The notes: a model not told the origin generated them from the letters alone. Positions 38,701-49,553 are shown, counted from the first letter of the stretch. The stretch: DNA of 64,000 nucleotides from Candidatus Methanorudis spinitermitis (GCA_031286225.1 JAITUQ010000007.1:1-64000); one strand, 5' to 3'. Numbers and translations: made by a program.

Positions 38701-40077
38701 CTAATTTTTATATCGGTCAAATATAATAAATTTATTTTTTAAGTTTAAATCGCCTAACGGAAATTTTATTGAAGGTGTGTCATTGAAATTAGTATAAACA
38801 ACTTTTACATTTCCATTATTTTTCTTTTCAAAATTTAAAACTGTTGTATCCTCATCAATAGCTATAATTTCAGTTGAAAAACTATTCATAATATCTTCAG
38901 GAGTTTCTATCTTTAATTCATTGTTTTTGTAGCTATTAATTAGAATATCCACTATTTTCTTTCCAGAATCTCCATTACCATAAGGATTAACAGTATTTTT
39001 CATTTTGTTTAGGAATTTTTCATCATATAAAATAGATTTAGCTTTTTCAAGGATTTTTTCTTTATTTGAACCAACAAGAATATTACCACCAGCAACTATT
39101 GTTTCAGGACGTTCAGTATTATATCTCAAGGTTAATACTGGAATATTAAGTGTAATAGCTTCTTCTTGAATTCCTCCAGAATCTGTAAGAACCATGAATG
39201 ATTTTGACAAAAGTGAAAGGAAATCTAAATAACCTACAGGTTTAATGATATGAACATGTTTTAAATTAGCTAATTTAGAGAATAATCCAAAATTTTCCAA
39301 TGTCTTTTTAGTCCTTGGATGAATTGGAAATATTATATTCATATCAACTAGTTCAGCTAATGCATCAATTATATTATTTAATCTATCAAAATTGTCAACA
39401 TTTTCAGCTCTATGGAGAGTCAATGTAAGAATATTGTCTAATTCATTTAACTTCAATAATGAATCTTTATTATAATCGTTTTCATTTATTTTAGCAAATT
39501 CTATGGAAGAACCATTATTGGATTTCTTTTTAACAATTTTTAAATTTCTAAAACAAGCATCCACAATTGTATTACCAGTTATGAAGATTTTGTTTCTATT
39601 TATTCCTTCTAAACTTAAATTAATAGCTGATTGTTCAGTAGGGACAAAATAAAATCTAGAGCAAACATCTGCAACTTTACGATTAATCTCTTCAGGCATT
39701 GTATCATCAAATGAACGTAACCCTGCCTCTACATGACCAACAGGAATATGTAATTTTGAAGCTGCAAGTGCACCAGCTAATACTGCATTAGTATCACCTT
39801 GAACAAGTAATATATCTACTTTTTCATTTATTAAAACTCTTTCGATTCCTTCCAGCATCAAAGCTGTTTGTTCACCATGTATTCCAGAACCAACACCAAT
39901 ATTATAATCAGGAGCAGGAAGTTCTAAGTCTGAAAAAAATTGATCTGACATTTCATGGTCATAATGTTGACCCGTATGGATTAAAACCAAATTTAATCCT
40001 TTTAATTTTATTTCATCAATAACGGATGCCATTTTAATGATTTCTGGCCTTGTTCCAAGGACAATAGCTATTTTCAT
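38701..40077 (-). CDS. wecB: UDP-N-acetylglucosamine 2-epimerase (non-hydrolysing)
   Basis: Interconverts UDP-GlcNAc and UDP-ManNAc for surface polysaccharide or glycoprotein glycans. Residues 1-370 or so form the GT-B fold: [64 protein letters not shown] and [11 protein letters not shown]-terminal extension of about 85 residues (from about 373, ending [10 protein letters not shown]) goes beyond the usual length and has no recognised domain. A GGTGA SD precedes the ATG. Confidence 0.94.
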   Translation of the reverse strand: MKIAIVLGTRPEIIKMASVIDEIKLKGLNLVLIHTGQHYDHEMSDQFFSDLELPAPDYNIGVGSGIHGEQTALMLEGIERVLINEKVDILLVQGDTNAVLAGALAASKLHIPVGHVEAGLRSFDDTMPEEINRKVADVCSRFYFVPTEQSAINLSLEGINRNKIFITGNTIVDACFRNLKIVKKKSNNGSSIEFAKINENDYNKDSLLKLNELDNILTLTLHRAENVDNFDRLNNIIDALAELVDMNIIFPIHPRTKKTLENFGLFSKLANLKHVHIIKPVGYLDFLSLLSKSFMVLTDSGGIQEEAITLNIPVLTLRYNTERPETIVAGGNILVGSNKEKILEKAKSILYDEKFLNKMKNTVNPYGNGDSGKKIVDILINSYKNNELKIETPEDIMNSFSTEIIAIDEDTTVLNFEKKNNGNVKVVYTNFNDTPSIKFPLGDLNLKNKFIIFDRYKN

Positions 40078-40430
40078 ATTTTCACCAAAATTGAAAAGGA
40101 AAAAAATTATTCATTTCTAATTTCTATTAATAAAATTTATGATTTATCCTAATTATTAAAAATTTGCATAATATTCAAGATTTTTCTAAAAATCATATGA
40201 AATTATCTAATATGATAGAATCAGTATTTTATTTCTTATAAAATATTTTCATAAAAAACATATTCTAATGAGAAATACATTACAATTATAAAACATATAT
40301 CACTATTAAGACAATATACATTTACTTTGAATATTTTTTCAGAGTTGTAATTTGAGGCAATTTCTAATATAAATAAATCCTTCAAAAAAGATTAATTGTT
40401 TCTTTTTAAAAAAAATTCAAAAATCACCGA
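40078..40430. other. 353-nt AT-rich gap, no gene seen
   Basis: AT-rich spacer between two minus-strand genes without an ORF, RNA-like island or strong repeat. It should contain the wecB promoter. Confidence 0.35.
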
Positions 40431-41981
40431 TTACAATAATCTTTTTCTTTTGGCTTTATAATCTCCAATAACTCCTAAAAGTTCTTTTTGGGCTTTTTTT
40501 ACAGTTTTATTCCTTTGATTTTCTTTCCATCGCTCAATTTCACTATCTAAAATTTTTGTATTAATAAGTGCAAAATTATCAAAGAATTTAATTTTTAAAT
40601 CATTAGCTAAAATAACAGGAACATTTTTCTCTTCAAAAATATTCTCTGCTTGTTGAGGAAGAACTCCATAAGTTAAAATAGCTCTAATATTTGCATCAGC
40701 TAAAATCTTAGCTGTTTGTGATCCTCCACCTTCTGGAGAGTTTAATAATATAAGATCACCTTTTTTAATTTCAAAAAGTTTTGAAGTTTTACTTATACCT
40801 TCTTTTGTGAAAAAATCCACAATTTTTATAGGAGCAAATTTATCAGAATTAATAAAATCATCAAATGAAGCTCTTAAATTTAGTTTATCTTCTAAGGACT
40901 TTCTTATTTCTTTTTCTTCTAAATATTTCCTCGAAATAGTTTTAAGTAGCTGAACTTTAGAAGCTATTGTTTCTTCCTTTAAAATATTTTTTGAATATTT
41001 TTTATTTAAAGCTTTTAATTCATTTTTCAACTTGATAATTTCCAGATTGTTTTCATTATTCTTTTTGTTTAATTCTTTATTTTTCAAATTCAAATTTTTG
41101 ATAAGTTTCGCTTGATTTTTAATCTGTTTTTCCTGAGATTTAATGGTTATATTTAGTTTGTCCAGCATTTCCACATCAGAACAAGTTGATTCACTTGAAA
41201 AATTTTCATTTATATTATCTATGTTTCTATACTCATTTTTTTCAATGCAAACCTTTTCAATATTATTTAAATTAGTTATATTATTAATTTCATTTTTAAA
41301 TTCATCTTTTAAAACTGAATCAATAGCTATGCTTATTGGAACTTCATTTATTAAAAGTGTTTTTGCTTGACCTAATTTTTCAATTAAATTATCATCATTA
41401 ACAATAATTTTATCTTTAGTTTCAAAAAATTTCTTTTTTAATTGATTTAATTTATTTTCATAACTTTTATAAGCAAGAATAGCTGCAGATAATGAATCTC
41501 TTCCATGGGCATCAAAATCTGTAAAGTATGACTCCTCTTCATTATAAATATTATTTTGATTTTTTTCAAATTTATAATTAGATTCAAAATTATAATTATT
41601 TTTAATATTAATGTGATTATTATTTAAATAATCATTAACAATTTTATTTTTATAAGAAACTTGAATATCTTGTTTTGGAGAATATATTTTTGAATTTAAA
41701 GAACTAGCTAATTTTTTTACCGTCTTAGGAATTTGTTTAACATCAGTAGCTATTAAAACAGCTTTTCCATATCCCATGATAATATTTATAATTTCTGATT
41801 TAGAAATTTCTTTAAAGCTACTTAAAAAGATCAATTTACCGTTTAAATCTAAAATAGCTATTCCTACATTTAATCCAGGATCAAATCCAACAATTACAGG
41901 AGTTTTATAGTTTTTACTCCCATGATCTAAGTTATTTTCTTCAAATAAATGTAAATTATTCTTATTCAGATTATCCCTCAA
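40431..41981 (-). CDS. DUF460 protein (RuvC/YqgF-like RNase H fold with coiled coil)
   Basis: A 516-residue archaeal protein. The N-terminal RNase H-like domain shows VIVGFDPGLNVGIAILDLNG (first acidic strand) and DFDAHGRDSLSAAILAYKSY (later acidic residues), so nuclease activity is plausible. Low-complexity Asn-rich linkers follow, then a coiled coil of about 270-350. A conserved C-terminal domain contains LLNSPEGGGSQTAKILADA. Function unproven. The start is TTG, with two stop codons directly upstream in frame, and no ATG occurs in the first 40 codons. Confidence 0.85.
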   Translation of the reverse strand: MRDNLNKNNLHLFEENNLDHGSKNYKTPVIVGFDPGLNVGIAILDLNGKLIFLSSFKEISKSEIINIIMGYGKAVLIATDVKQIPKTVKKLASSLNSKIYSPKQDIQVSYKNKIVNDYLNNNHINIKNNYNFESNYKFEKNQNNIYNEEESYFTDFDAHGRDSLSAAILAYKSYENKLNQLKKKFFETKDKIIVNDDNLIEKLGQAKTLLINEVPISIAIDSVLKDEFKNEINNITNLNNIEKVCIEKNEYRNIDNINENFSSESTCSDVEMLDKLNITIKSQEKQIKNQAKLIKNLNLKNKELNKKNNENNLEIIKLKNELKALNKKYSKNILKEETIASKVQLLKTISRKYLEEKEIRKSLEDKLNLRASFDDFINSDKFAPIKIVDFFTKEGISKTSKLFEIKKGDLILLNSPEGGGSQTAKILADANIRAILTYGVLPQQAENIFEEKNVPVILANDLKIKFFDNFALINTKILDSEIERWKENQRNKTVKKAQKELLGVIGDYKAKRKRLL

Positions 41982-42046
41982 TTATCAATAGGCAATGTTT
42001 CTATTTTCATTATTAATAAGATAATTTACTATAAATAGCTATTATC

Positions 42047-43084
42047 TCAATCTTTATCGTTGTTAAGATAATTATTATTAGATAATATTTTTTCCATACT
42101 ATTTAAAATATTATTATCTATTGAATGATTCATCTTATAATTAAAAAGATTATCAATTAAATATCTTCTAAATCCTTCACAAGCATAATTATCATACTTA
42201 AAATTAATGTTATTATAAGAAATATCCATTAAAATCAAATTTTCACTTTCTAAAGGCTTAATATTAAATTTTTCCTTAGGATTTAAAAATTTTCGAGCTT
42301 CATCTAAATCTATTTTATTTTTACCAACAAGAAGAAAAATTCTCATCATTTTCCTAATCATATTCCAAAGAAAACTTTCTCCATAAACATCCACAAAGAT
42401 TGAATTAAAATTGTCCATACCTTGTTGATTAAATTGATCATATTCATTAAAAATCCTCATTGATTCTTCATGATTATCAATGGCTACATCTTTATTAACA
42501 AATTCATTAAAATCATTAGCTAGCTTTTTATTGTTTCCTAATTTATATTTTATAGACTGCCCCATAATAGGTTTATATTTAATTATATCATTATTTTTCT
42601 TGTTTTTTCCAGTTATAATATTTATATCATCAATTTTTCTTACAGGTGTTTTTTGATCTCTTTTTGAAAAATTAGTAAAATCATGTTCTCCTAAAAATAG
42701 CTTAGACAATTTTTCCATAGCTGAAATATTTAAGTTTTCTTCAAAAAACATATATCTATAATGTTTCATTAAAGCATATCTTGGTTTAAAACCATACCTA
42801 ACAGGAGCTTTAGCTAATATTTGAATATCATCAGGTAAGCAATGATTTATTTGATTAATGAGAATTTTTTTATCAGTTATAAAGCTAATTACATTTCCAA
42901 GACTATGAACTCCTTTATCAGTTCTTCCAGCAATTTGAAACTTTGATTTTTTTAAATCATGAATATATCCTAATTTTTCAAGGACCGATATTATTTCTCC
43001 TTCAATAGTTCTAAGATTAGGCTGTCTCTGAAATCCATTAAAGTGAGTACCAATATAAGCTATTTTCAAAGCTATTTTTTTCAT
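42047..43084 (-). CDS. truA: tRNA pseudouridine(38-40) synthase TruA
   Basis: Isomerises uridines 38-40 of the tRNA anticodon arm. The catalytic Asp is Asp56 in AGRTDKGVHS. FNGFQRQPNLRTIEG near the N-terminus and FLWNMIRKMM later are typical. I start at the ATG at 43084 (AAAGGGA SD); a longer frame to 43192 has no support. At 345 residues it is longer than usual because of a charged, Asn/Lys-rich insertion of about 80 residues (about 160-240) and an Asn-rich tail. Confidence 0.92.
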   Translation of the reverse strand: MKKIALKIAYIGTHFNGFQRQPNLRTIEGEIISVLEKLGYIHDLKKSKFQIAGRTDKGVHSLGNVISFITDKKILINQINHCLPDDIQILAKAPVRYGFKPRYALMKHYRYMFFEENLNISAMEKLSKLFLGEHDFTNFSKRDQKTPVRKIDDINIITGKNKKNNDIIKYKPIMGQSIKYKLGNNKKLANDFNEFVNKDVAIDNHEESMRIFNEYDQFNQQGMDNFNSIFVDVYGESFLWNMIRKMMRIFLLVGKNKIDLDEARKFLNPKEKFNIKPLESENLILMDISYNNINFKYDNYACEGFRRYLIDNLFNYKMNHSIDNNILNSMEKILSNNNYLNNDKD

Positions 43085-43701
43085 AACAATTCCCTTTAAA
43101 ATAAATCTAATTTCTACATAGTACTCATTATTTAATAAAAAAATATTATGCTCTTGAATATAATTTATAAAAAATTTTAACAGTTTTTTCATTTAAAAGA
43201 TTTTTTTTATTGTAATAATTTAATTTTTTAAACTAAAAATAATAATTATTAATCCCACGTATAAAAAATAATTATTAATTTAAAAGATAAAATATTTAAT
43301 TTTACATATTATTTCCAAATATAAATGACTAATAAAAATTATAAATATGAATTATCTAATAATACTTATTATTCATAAATATAAATGAAAATTATTAATT
43401 TTAAACATAAAATATAATTATTAAATATACTTTTTAAATGATATAATTATTTTAGTTAATATTTCTTATAAATTATTAAATTATGTAAAAATTCTAAAAA
43501 TTTTTTTATATAAATTTAAATGATAAAATTATTTTTAAAAAGTTTAAAACCAAAATTTAATTATTTTGATAAATCTTTAAATGTGTATTTAAACAATGAT
43601 TTGTATAAATGTTTATAAGAAATGTTTTTATTTGTTAAAATTTAAAGGATAAATAAGTGACTAATCTTTTTTTAATTTATGATTTTAGCTAATATATATC
43701 T
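43085..43701. other. 617-nt AT-rich divergent region
   Basis: Between truA and hisA. No ORF. The word AATAATTATTAAT and relatives recur loosely around 43230-43400. The hisA leader hairpin begins just after. Confidence 0.35.
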
Positions 43702-43739
43702 AAAGAGTGCTTTAATAGTTTTTTATTAGCATGCTCTTT
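43702..43739 (+). promoter_or_regulatory. Inverted repeat in the hisA leader
   Basis: AAAGAG-TGCT (43702-43711) pairs with AGCA-TG-CTCTTT (43728-43739): ten base pairs with a 2-nt bulge and a 16-base loop, followed by AATTTTTATTT. It ends 28 bases before the hisA ATG. It could be an attenuator-like hairpin, an operator, or chance. Confidence 0.35.
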
Positions 43740-43767
43740 AATTTTTATTTCTATTTAGGTGTTTTTT

Positions 43768-44508
43768 ATGTCTTTTGATGATGGTAAAATGTTGGTTATT
43801 CCAGCAGTCGATATTAAAAATGGTAAATGTGTTCAGTTAGTTCAAGGAAAGCCAGGGACTGAGCAAGTAATTATTGAAAATCCAGAAAAAGTAGCTAAAA
43901 AATGGGAAGATGAAGGTGCCAAGATAATACATGTTATAGACCTTGATGGAGCCCTTGAAAGTAAAGATAATTTAAAAACTATAAAAAAAATATTGAATGA
44001 AGTTTCAGTTCCTATTCAATTAGGAGGAGGAATAAGATCACTAGAGTATGCTGAAAAGCTATTGAACTTAGATATTGAAAGATTAATAATTGGAACAATG
44101 GGTTTGGAAAAGCCAGACACAATAGCTAAATTATCTAATGATTTTGGTAGTGAAAGAATAATGATTTCTCTTGATAGTAAGGATTCTCAAGTAGTTATTA
44201 AAGGATGGACTGAAAAAATAGCTAAAAAACCAAGTGAAATAAGTAAAAAGTTTGAAAATATTGGTGCAGGAAGTATTCTTTATACAAATGTAGATGTTGA
44301 AGGGCTTTTGAAAGGTTTTGACGTGACTCCAGCTATTGAACTTGTTGAATCGGTGAATATTCCAGTAGTTTATGCTGGTGGAATCACCACATTAGAAGAC
44401 ATTAAAAAATTAAGTAGCACTGGAGTTAAAGGAGTTGTGATTGGTTCAGCCATCTACAAAAAAAAAATAAATCTTAAAAACGCTTTGAAATACCAAAACA
44501 TTCAATGA
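43768..44508 (+). CDS. hisA: HisA, ProFAR isomerase
   Basis: Catalyses the Amadori rearrangement of ProFAR to PRFAR in histidine synthesis. The 246-residue TIM barrel has catalytic Asp15 (PAVDIKNGKCVQL), IQLGGGIRSLE, a central LYTNVDVEGLLKG and phosphate-binding VVYAGGITTLED and GVVIGSAIY. I begin at the ATG at 43768, which has an AGGTG SD; the GTG at 43759 lies inside that SD. The gene stands alone rather than in a his operon. Confidence 0.94.
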   Translation: MSFDDGKMLVIPAVDIKNGKCVQLVQGKPGTEQVIIENPEKVAKKWEDEGAKIIHVIDLDGALESKDNLKTIKKILNEVSVPIQLGGGIRSLEYAEKLLNLDIERLIIGTMGLEKPDTIAKLSNDFGSERIMISLDSKDSQVVIKGWTEKIAKKPSEISKKFENIGAGSILYTNVDVEGLLKGFDVTPAIELVESVNIPVVYAGGITTLEDIKKLSSTGVKGVVIGSAIYKKKINLKNALKYQNIQ

Positions 44509-44520
44509 AATCTATAATTA

Positions 44521-44652
44521 AAATAAATACTGAAAAACAAGAAACAAAAAAAGACCACCCTCTAAATAAAAAAAAATACTGAAAAACAAGACACCAAATA
44601 AAAAAAATTAATAAAAACCTCTCTAAATAAAAAAAAAATGCTGAAAAACAAG
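44521..44652. repeat. Three direct repeats of ACTGAAAAACAAG behind hisA
   Basis: Copies start at 44529, 44578 and 44640 (the last with GCTG), and two are preceded by CTCTAAATAAAAAAAAA. Periods are about 49 and 62 bases. They lie between hisA and ribL, outside any ORF. Origin and role unknown. Confidence 0.7.
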
Positions 44653-44722
44653 AAAAATAAAATTAATAAATAAAAAAAAGAGATTATAAATTATATTAAA
44701 AAATTATGCTAATGGTGAAGTA

Positions 44723-45175
44723 ATGAAAGTCATGGCAACAGGAACATTTGATATTTTACATCCTGGACATGTATTATATTTAAAAAAAGCTAAACAGTTA
44801 GGTGGAAGAGATTCAAAATTAATCGTTGTTGTAGCTAGAGATTCAACTGTTCACGTGAAAAAAAGAATCCCAATAGTTAATGAAAACCAAAGACTAGAAA
44901 TGGTAAAACTACTAAAACCAGTAGATGAAGCATATTTAGGTCATAAAACAGATATGTTTAAAATAGTAGCAGAAATAAAACCAGATATAATAGCTATTGG
45001 ACCTGATCAAAAATTCGATTTAGAATATATAAAGAATCAACTTAAACTTAGAAATTTAAATCCTAAGGTCTTAAGAGTTGAAAATTATTATAAATCTCAT
45101 TTAGATAGTACATGTAAAATAATAAAAAAAATAAAAAACACTCCTTTAAAAAAATCAACATTTAAAGACTGTTAA
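44723..45175 (+). CDS. ribL: Archaeal FAD synthase RibL (cytidylyltransferase family)
   Basis: Adenylylates FMN to FAD. The 150-residue protein has the nucleotidyltransferase motif GTFDILHPGHVLYL (HxGH) at 7-20, AIGPDQKFD, and a C-terminal segment with Cys in DSTCKIIKKI. Its small size and the HVKKRIPIVNENQRLEMVK pattern match the methanogen RibL type rather than glycerol-3-phosphate cytidylyltransferase. A GGTGA SD precedes the ATG. Confidence 0.9.
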   Translation: MKVMATGTFDILHPGHVLYLKKAKQLGGRDSKLIVVVARDSTVHVKKRIPIVNENQRLEMVKLLKPVDEAYLGHKTDMFKIVAEIKPDIIAIGPDQKFDLEYIKNQLKLRNLNPKVLRVENYYKSHLDSTCKIIKKIKNTPLKKSTFKDC

Positions 45176-45493
45176 TATTTTTCTTATAATATAATCATAT
45201 ATTATTGTAAATAATTTTTTATATAAGTCATATAGTATTGTAAATAATTATTATTATTCAATTTAATATTTAAATCAAATTAATACTATTTTATATTAAA
45301 ATACATTTTATTTTTTAATATTAGATATATAATTTCACTTTAACTTTATTCTTACAATAATAAATAAAAAATATATTTAAAAAAATATTTATATCATCAA
45401 ATTCAGAAATAAATCATTAGAATTGTTTAAAAAGTTTTTTTATAATAAATATAGTTTAAAAATCAATCTTAATTTCTAAAATGGTGGGAAAAA
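45176..45493. other. 318-nt AT-rich gap, no gene seen
   Basis: A short ATAGTATTGTAAATAATT-like word occurs twice around 45196-45250. Otherwise this is plain AT-rich spacer before argC. Confidence 0.35.
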
Positions 45494-46504
45494 ATGACAA
45501 AAGTAGCTATTGTTGGAGCAAGTGGATATACTGGTGGAGAATTAATCAGGTTATTAGAAAATCATGCAAGAGTAGAAATAAGTGCTATTACATCAAGAAA
45601 ATATGCAGATACTCCAATATATAAAGTACATCCAAATATCAGAAACGGCCTTGTTTTTAAAGATTTAAAACCAGATTCCTTAGATGCAGATGTTGTTTTC
45701 ACAGCTACGCCTCATGGAGCATCTATGAAGATTGTACCAGAAATTTTAGAAACTGGAGCTAAAGTTATAGATTTAAGCGGAGATTACAGATTTAAAGATA
45801 TAGCTGTCTATGAAAAATGGTATGAAATAAAACATGACTCACCATTAAAAGCTATATATGGACTTCCTGAAATATATAGAGAAGAAATTAAAAAAGCTAA
45901 TTTAATAGCTAATCCAGGATGCTTTCCAACTGGAGCTATTTTAGCTAATTTACCATTATCAAAAGAAAAATTAGTTGAAAGAATAATTATTGATTCTAAA
46001 ACTGGAATTAGTGGAGGAGGAGTTACTCTATCATCAGCTTTCCACTATCCTAATTGTAGTGATAATGTTAGTCCATACAATGTAACAAGGCATAGGCATA
46101 TGCCTGAAATTCAACAAGAGCTTGGTATGTATTCCAATGTAAAAGTTTCATTTACTCCACATTTAGTTCCTGTAATAAGAGGAATATTAACCACAAGCCA
46201 TAGCTTCCCAGAAGATAATTCCGTTTCATCTGAAGATTTGATTAAAATATATAAAAAGCAGTATAAAAATGAAATTTTTGTAAAAATACTTGAAAATGGT
46301 GAAATTCCTCAATTAAATTCAGTTCGTGGTTCTAATTTTGCACATATAGGTTGTTTTGAAATTGATGAAAATGGTAGATTAGTTATAATTTCTGCAATTG
46401 ATAATTTAGTTAAAGGAGCTTCAGGACAAGCTATTCATAATATGAACTTAATCTCTAAGTTCAAAGAAGATGAAGGTTTAAATAGTTATGGATTGCACCC
46501 ATAA
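45494..46504 (+). CDS. argC: N-acetyl-gamma-glutamyl-phosphate reductase
   Basis: NADPH-dependent third step of arginine (ornithine) synthesis. The 336-residue protein has the Rossmann motif [18 protein letters not shown] at the N-terminus, catalytic Cys143 in NPGCFPTGA, and the C-terminal [24 protein letters not shown] precedes the ATG. The flavodoxin gene follows 63 bases later on the same strand. No other arg genes are nearby. Confidence 0.96.
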   Translation: MTKVAIVGASGYTGGELIRLLENHARVEISAITSRKYADTPIYKVHPNIRNGLVFKDLKPDSLDADVVFTATPHGASMKIVPEILETGAKVIDLSGDYRFKDIAVYEKWYEIKHDSPLKAIYGLPEIYREEIKKANLIANPGCFPTGAILANLPLSKEKLVERIIIDSKTGISGGGVTLSSAFHYPNCSDNVSPYNVTRHRHMPEIQQELGMYSNVKVSFTPHLVPVIRGILTTSHSFPEDNSVSSEDLIKIYKKQYKNEIFVKILENGEIPQLNSVRGSNFAHIGCFEIDENGRLVIISAIDNLVKGASGQAIHNMNLISKFKEDEGLNSYGLHP

Positions 46505-46567
46505 TAATGCTTGATATTTAGTTTATAAATAATAAATAAAGGAGATGACATATTAAAGGAGATAATT

Positions 46568-47059
46568 ATGAAAACAATTATTATTTACTATTCTGAAAGT
46601 GGGAATACCAGACAAGTTGCAAAAACTTTATCTTCATTATTATCTACAGATTTAACTGAAATAAAAGATATAAAATCAAGAATTGGATTTAGTGGAAAGA
46701 TTTCATCAGCTATAGATGCTTTTAGAGAAAATAAAACCGAGACAATACCTCCAAAAGTCGAGTTAAAAGATTATGGACTAGTTTACTTTGGAACTCCCAC
46801 ATGGGCAAATAATGCATCACCTGCAATTATCACAATTATAGATAAGTGTGATTTACAAGGAAAAGATGTTGTTTTATTTGCAACAATGAATGGGTCAGGA
46901 GGAATTTCTGCAATAAATCGAATGAAAGAAAAAGTCGAATCTCGGGGTGCCCGTGTTGTTGAATCTTTCGTCATTAAAACAAAAAACAAAAATGTATCTC
47001 AAATAAAAAAAGATAGTGAAAATATAGCTAAATTATTAGATTTGAGATTATATTTATGA
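46568..47059 (+). CDS. Flavodoxin family protein
   Basis: A 163-residue FMN protein, N-terminal loop TIIIYYSESGNTRQVAKTL, then YFGTPTWANNASPAI and FATMNGSGGISAINRM, as in long-chain flavodoxin/NAD(P)H reductase-like proteins. Probably a small electron carrier. Two AAGGAGAT SD-like sites precede the ATG, 22 bases apart, the second well placed, which suggests a local duplication. It may be co-transcribed with argC. Confidence 0.88.
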   Translation: MKTIIIYYSESGNTRQVAKTLSSLLSTDLTEIKDIKSRIGFSGKISSAIDAFRENKTETIPPKVELKDYGLVYFGTPTWANNASPAIITIIDKCDLQGKDVVLFATMNGSGGISAINRMKEKVESRGARVVESFVIKTKNKNVSQIKKDSENIAKLLDLRLYL

Positions 47060-47488
47060 TTTTTCTAAATATCCTAAATATTTGCTTGATGTTTCTCCAA
47101 AAAACTCTAATAAATTATTTTTCATATATATATAATTATTTTAGTTATCATAAACAGAAAATCAATTTTGTAAAAAGAGTACTCATATATTTAATAAAAA
47201 TATATTTTTGATTAATTAAAATTTTTGATTATATGCATATAACTTTGATAAATGTATTTTTTAAAAAAATATATAATACCATTATTTATATTTAAAAATA
47301 ATAAATTATTTATATTTAAAAATAATGAAAATTATTAGATAATAATTAAATTTTATTAATAAAAATATGAATTAAATAATTTTTAAACAAATTTGAACAT
47401 TAAAATGGTTTTTTAATCAAAAAAATTATTATAATAATAAAAAATTATTTAAAAATCAATTATACAATGTTAAATTCATGGTGCTTTA
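47060..47488. other. 429-nt AT-rich gap with a short tandem repeat
   Basis: TTATTTATATTTAAAAATAA occurs twice in tandem around 47283-47330. No ORF was seen. The gap holds the promoter of secF-secD. Confidence 0.4.
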
Positions 47489-48319
47489 ATGTTAAAAAAG
47501 TTTTTAGAATCATATAAGCTATTAATTATTATTCCAGTGATAATTACAATATTATCACTATGTTTAATAGCTTTTAATGGTGTAGAAGAAGGAATTGAAT
47601 TAAAAGGAGGGTCAATAGCTATTTTAAAAATGAATGAGACAACATCATCTTCTGCTTTAGAAAGTCATCTGAAAACTGCTTTAAAAATAAATGAAGTGGA
47701 TGTAGTTAGTAATACTGGTAAAGATGTTACAGTACAAATGGAAAGTGAAATAAATCCTGATGCTTTTAATTCTGCTATAAATGGTAAAGCTGAAGTTATA
47801 AGTTTTAATGCAATTGGTCCTTTATTAAGTGAAGAAGCTATGAATCAAATTTATTGGGCAATGTTATTTGCATTTTTATTCATGTCTATAACAGTTTTTA
47901 TTACATTTAGAGAATTTATTCCATCAATTACTATTATACTGTCTGCATTAACAGATATAATAATAGCTATTGGAGGAATGTCCCTATTTAATATTCCTCT
48001 ATCCATAGCTTCTGTTGGTGCCTTGCTTATGTTAATTGGGTACAGTGTTGATGCAAATATTCTGCTTACAACACGTATTTTGAAAAGAAAAGAAGGAACA
48101 ATTGTTGAAAGAGCTAAAGAATCTATGAAAACAGGTTTGACTATGACTACCACCGCAATAGCAGCTATGACTATACTATATATATCAACAATCTTTTTAA
48201 TTCCTGAAGCTTCAACTTTAAGTAATATAGCTGCTGTTTTAATAATAGGTTTATCTGCAGATATAATGTCAACGTGGCTTATGAATCGTGGAATTCTTAG
48301 ATGGTATGTAGAGGGATAA
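47489..48319 (+). CDS. secF: Protein translocase subunit SecF
   Basis: Membrane partner of SecD that aids Sec-dependent export. The 276-residue protein has an N-terminal helix (13-30), a small outer domain (GVEEGIELKGGSIAIL), and five further helices from about 120, with the conserved SVGALLMLIGYSVDANILL segment. A GGTGC SD precedes the ATG. The secD ATG begins one base after the secF stop, the gene order usual in archaea, so the two are translationally coupled. Confidence 0.95.
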   Translation: MLKKFLESYKLLIIIPVIITILSLCLIAFNGVEEGIELKGGSIAILKMNETTSSSALESHLKTALKINEVDVVSNTGKDVTVQMESEINPDAFNSAINGKAEVISFNAIGPLLSEEAMNQIYWAMLFAFLFMSITVFITFREFIPSITIILSALTDIIIAIGGMSLFNIPLSIASVGALLMLIGYSVDANILLTTRILKRKEGTIVERAKESMKTGLTMTTTAIAAMTILYISTIFLIPEASTLSNIAAVLIIGLSADIMSTWLMNRGILRWYVEG

Positions 48320-48320
48320 T

Positions 48321-49553
48321 ATGAATAAAAGAGATATGTCAGAATTTTTCAAAGATAAACAAACAATATTAATGGCTGCACTTCTTATAATAAGTATTAT
48401 CAGTATATCAACAATAGGAATTCAACAAGGTCTTGATTTAAAAGGTGGTTCTTTAGTTCAGTTAAAATTAGAAAAACCTGTTGATGATGCTACAATGGAT
48501 GTTATAACAGCAGTTCTTGATAAACGTCTTAACATTTATGGTGTTAAAGATGTTAAAGTTAGATCAGCTGGTGATCAACTTGTTATAGTAGAAATGGCAG
48601 GTGCTACTCCAGAAGAAGTTGAAAGACTTATTGGAAATCCTGGTAATTTTGAAGCTAGAATTGGAAATAAAAGTGCTGAACCTGCATTAACTGGTGTTGT
48701 CATTACAAATGTTGATATGTATGAAATAACAGACACCGAGTGGAATGTTCCTTTCCATGTTTCAACAGATGGAGCTAAACATTTTGCAGAAATGGCAAAA
48801 GGGAAAGGAGGGGAAAAAGTCTATATGTTTTTAGATGGTAAGTTAATTGATAATAACCCTCCAAGTCTATCACCAGAACTAGCTAATGGAGATCCAACTA
48901 CAGAAGTTGTTGTTACTGGTGGAGCGAACACTCCAGAAGAAGCAGAAGCTCAAGCAAAACAGATTTATACCGTGTTAAAAACAGGATCAATCCCTGTTAA
49001 AATACAAATTGTAGGATCAAGTAGTGTCTCTCCAGAATTAGGTCAGCAATTCCTTGAAGGAAGTTTAATAGCTGGATTTTTAGCTATTTTAGCAATTTCT
49101 ACCATAATATTTTTCAGGTACAGAAAACCTATTCTTGTATTGCCTATTATAATCACGTGTCTTTCTGAGGTTTTAATTGTTATGGGAATAGCTTCACTTA
49201 TTCAGTGGAATATAGATCTTGCAGCCATAGCTGGTCTGATTGCTGCAGTTGGAACTGGAGTAGATGATCAAATTATAATAGTGGATGAAATATTAAGCTC
49301 TAAAAAAACTACTGAACATCGTAGAAGAACAAGAACACGACTCAATGTGAAAAAAGCATTATTTATCATATTTGCTTCAGCAGGTACATTAATTGCAGCT
49401 ATGTTACCATTAGCTTACGTTGGTTTTGCAAGAGGAAGTAGTGGTATTGGAACATTAGCTGGTTTCGCATTCACTACCATAATTGGTGTTTTAGTAGGTG
49501 TTTTTATTACAAGACCTGTTTATGCAAAATTCGTTGAAATATTTTTAAAATAA
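48321..49553 (+). CDS. secD: Protein translocase subunit SecD
   Basis: A 410-residue membrane protein acting with SecF. It has an N-terminal helix (about 14-31), GLDLKGGSLVQLKL, a large outer domain of about 50-240, then five helices with DLAAIAGLIAAVGTGVDDQI (conserved in SecD), and a final helix ending RPVYAKFVEIFLK. The SD GAGGGAT lies in the secF tail. The 3' end of the gene plus flanking DNA is duplicated just downstream. Confidence 0.95.
   Translation: MNKRDMSEFFKDKQTILMAALLIISIISISTIGIQQGLDLKGGSLVQLKLEKPVDDATMDVITAVLDKRLNIYGVKDVKVRSAGDQLVIVEMAGATPEEVERLIGNPGNFEARIGNKSAEPALTGVVITNVDMYEITDTEWNVPFHVSTDGAKHFAEMAKGKGGEKVYMFLDGKLIDNNPPSLSPELANGDPTTEVVVTGGANTPEEAEAQAKQIYTVLKTGSIPVKIQIVGSSSVSPELGQQFLEGSLIAGFLAILAISTIIFFRYRKPILVLPIIITCLSEVLIVMGIASLIQWNIDLAAIAGLIAAVGTGVDDQIIIVDEILSSKKTTEHRRRTRTRLNVKKALFIIFASAGTLIAAMLPLAYVGFARGSSGIGTLAGFAFTTIIGVLVGVFITRPVYAKFVEIFLK

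Noticed and set aside
43084-43192. A 36-residue N-terminal extension of TruA.
   Set aside because: It has no SD, is not family-like, and the internal ATG at 43084 has AAAGGGA at good spacing.
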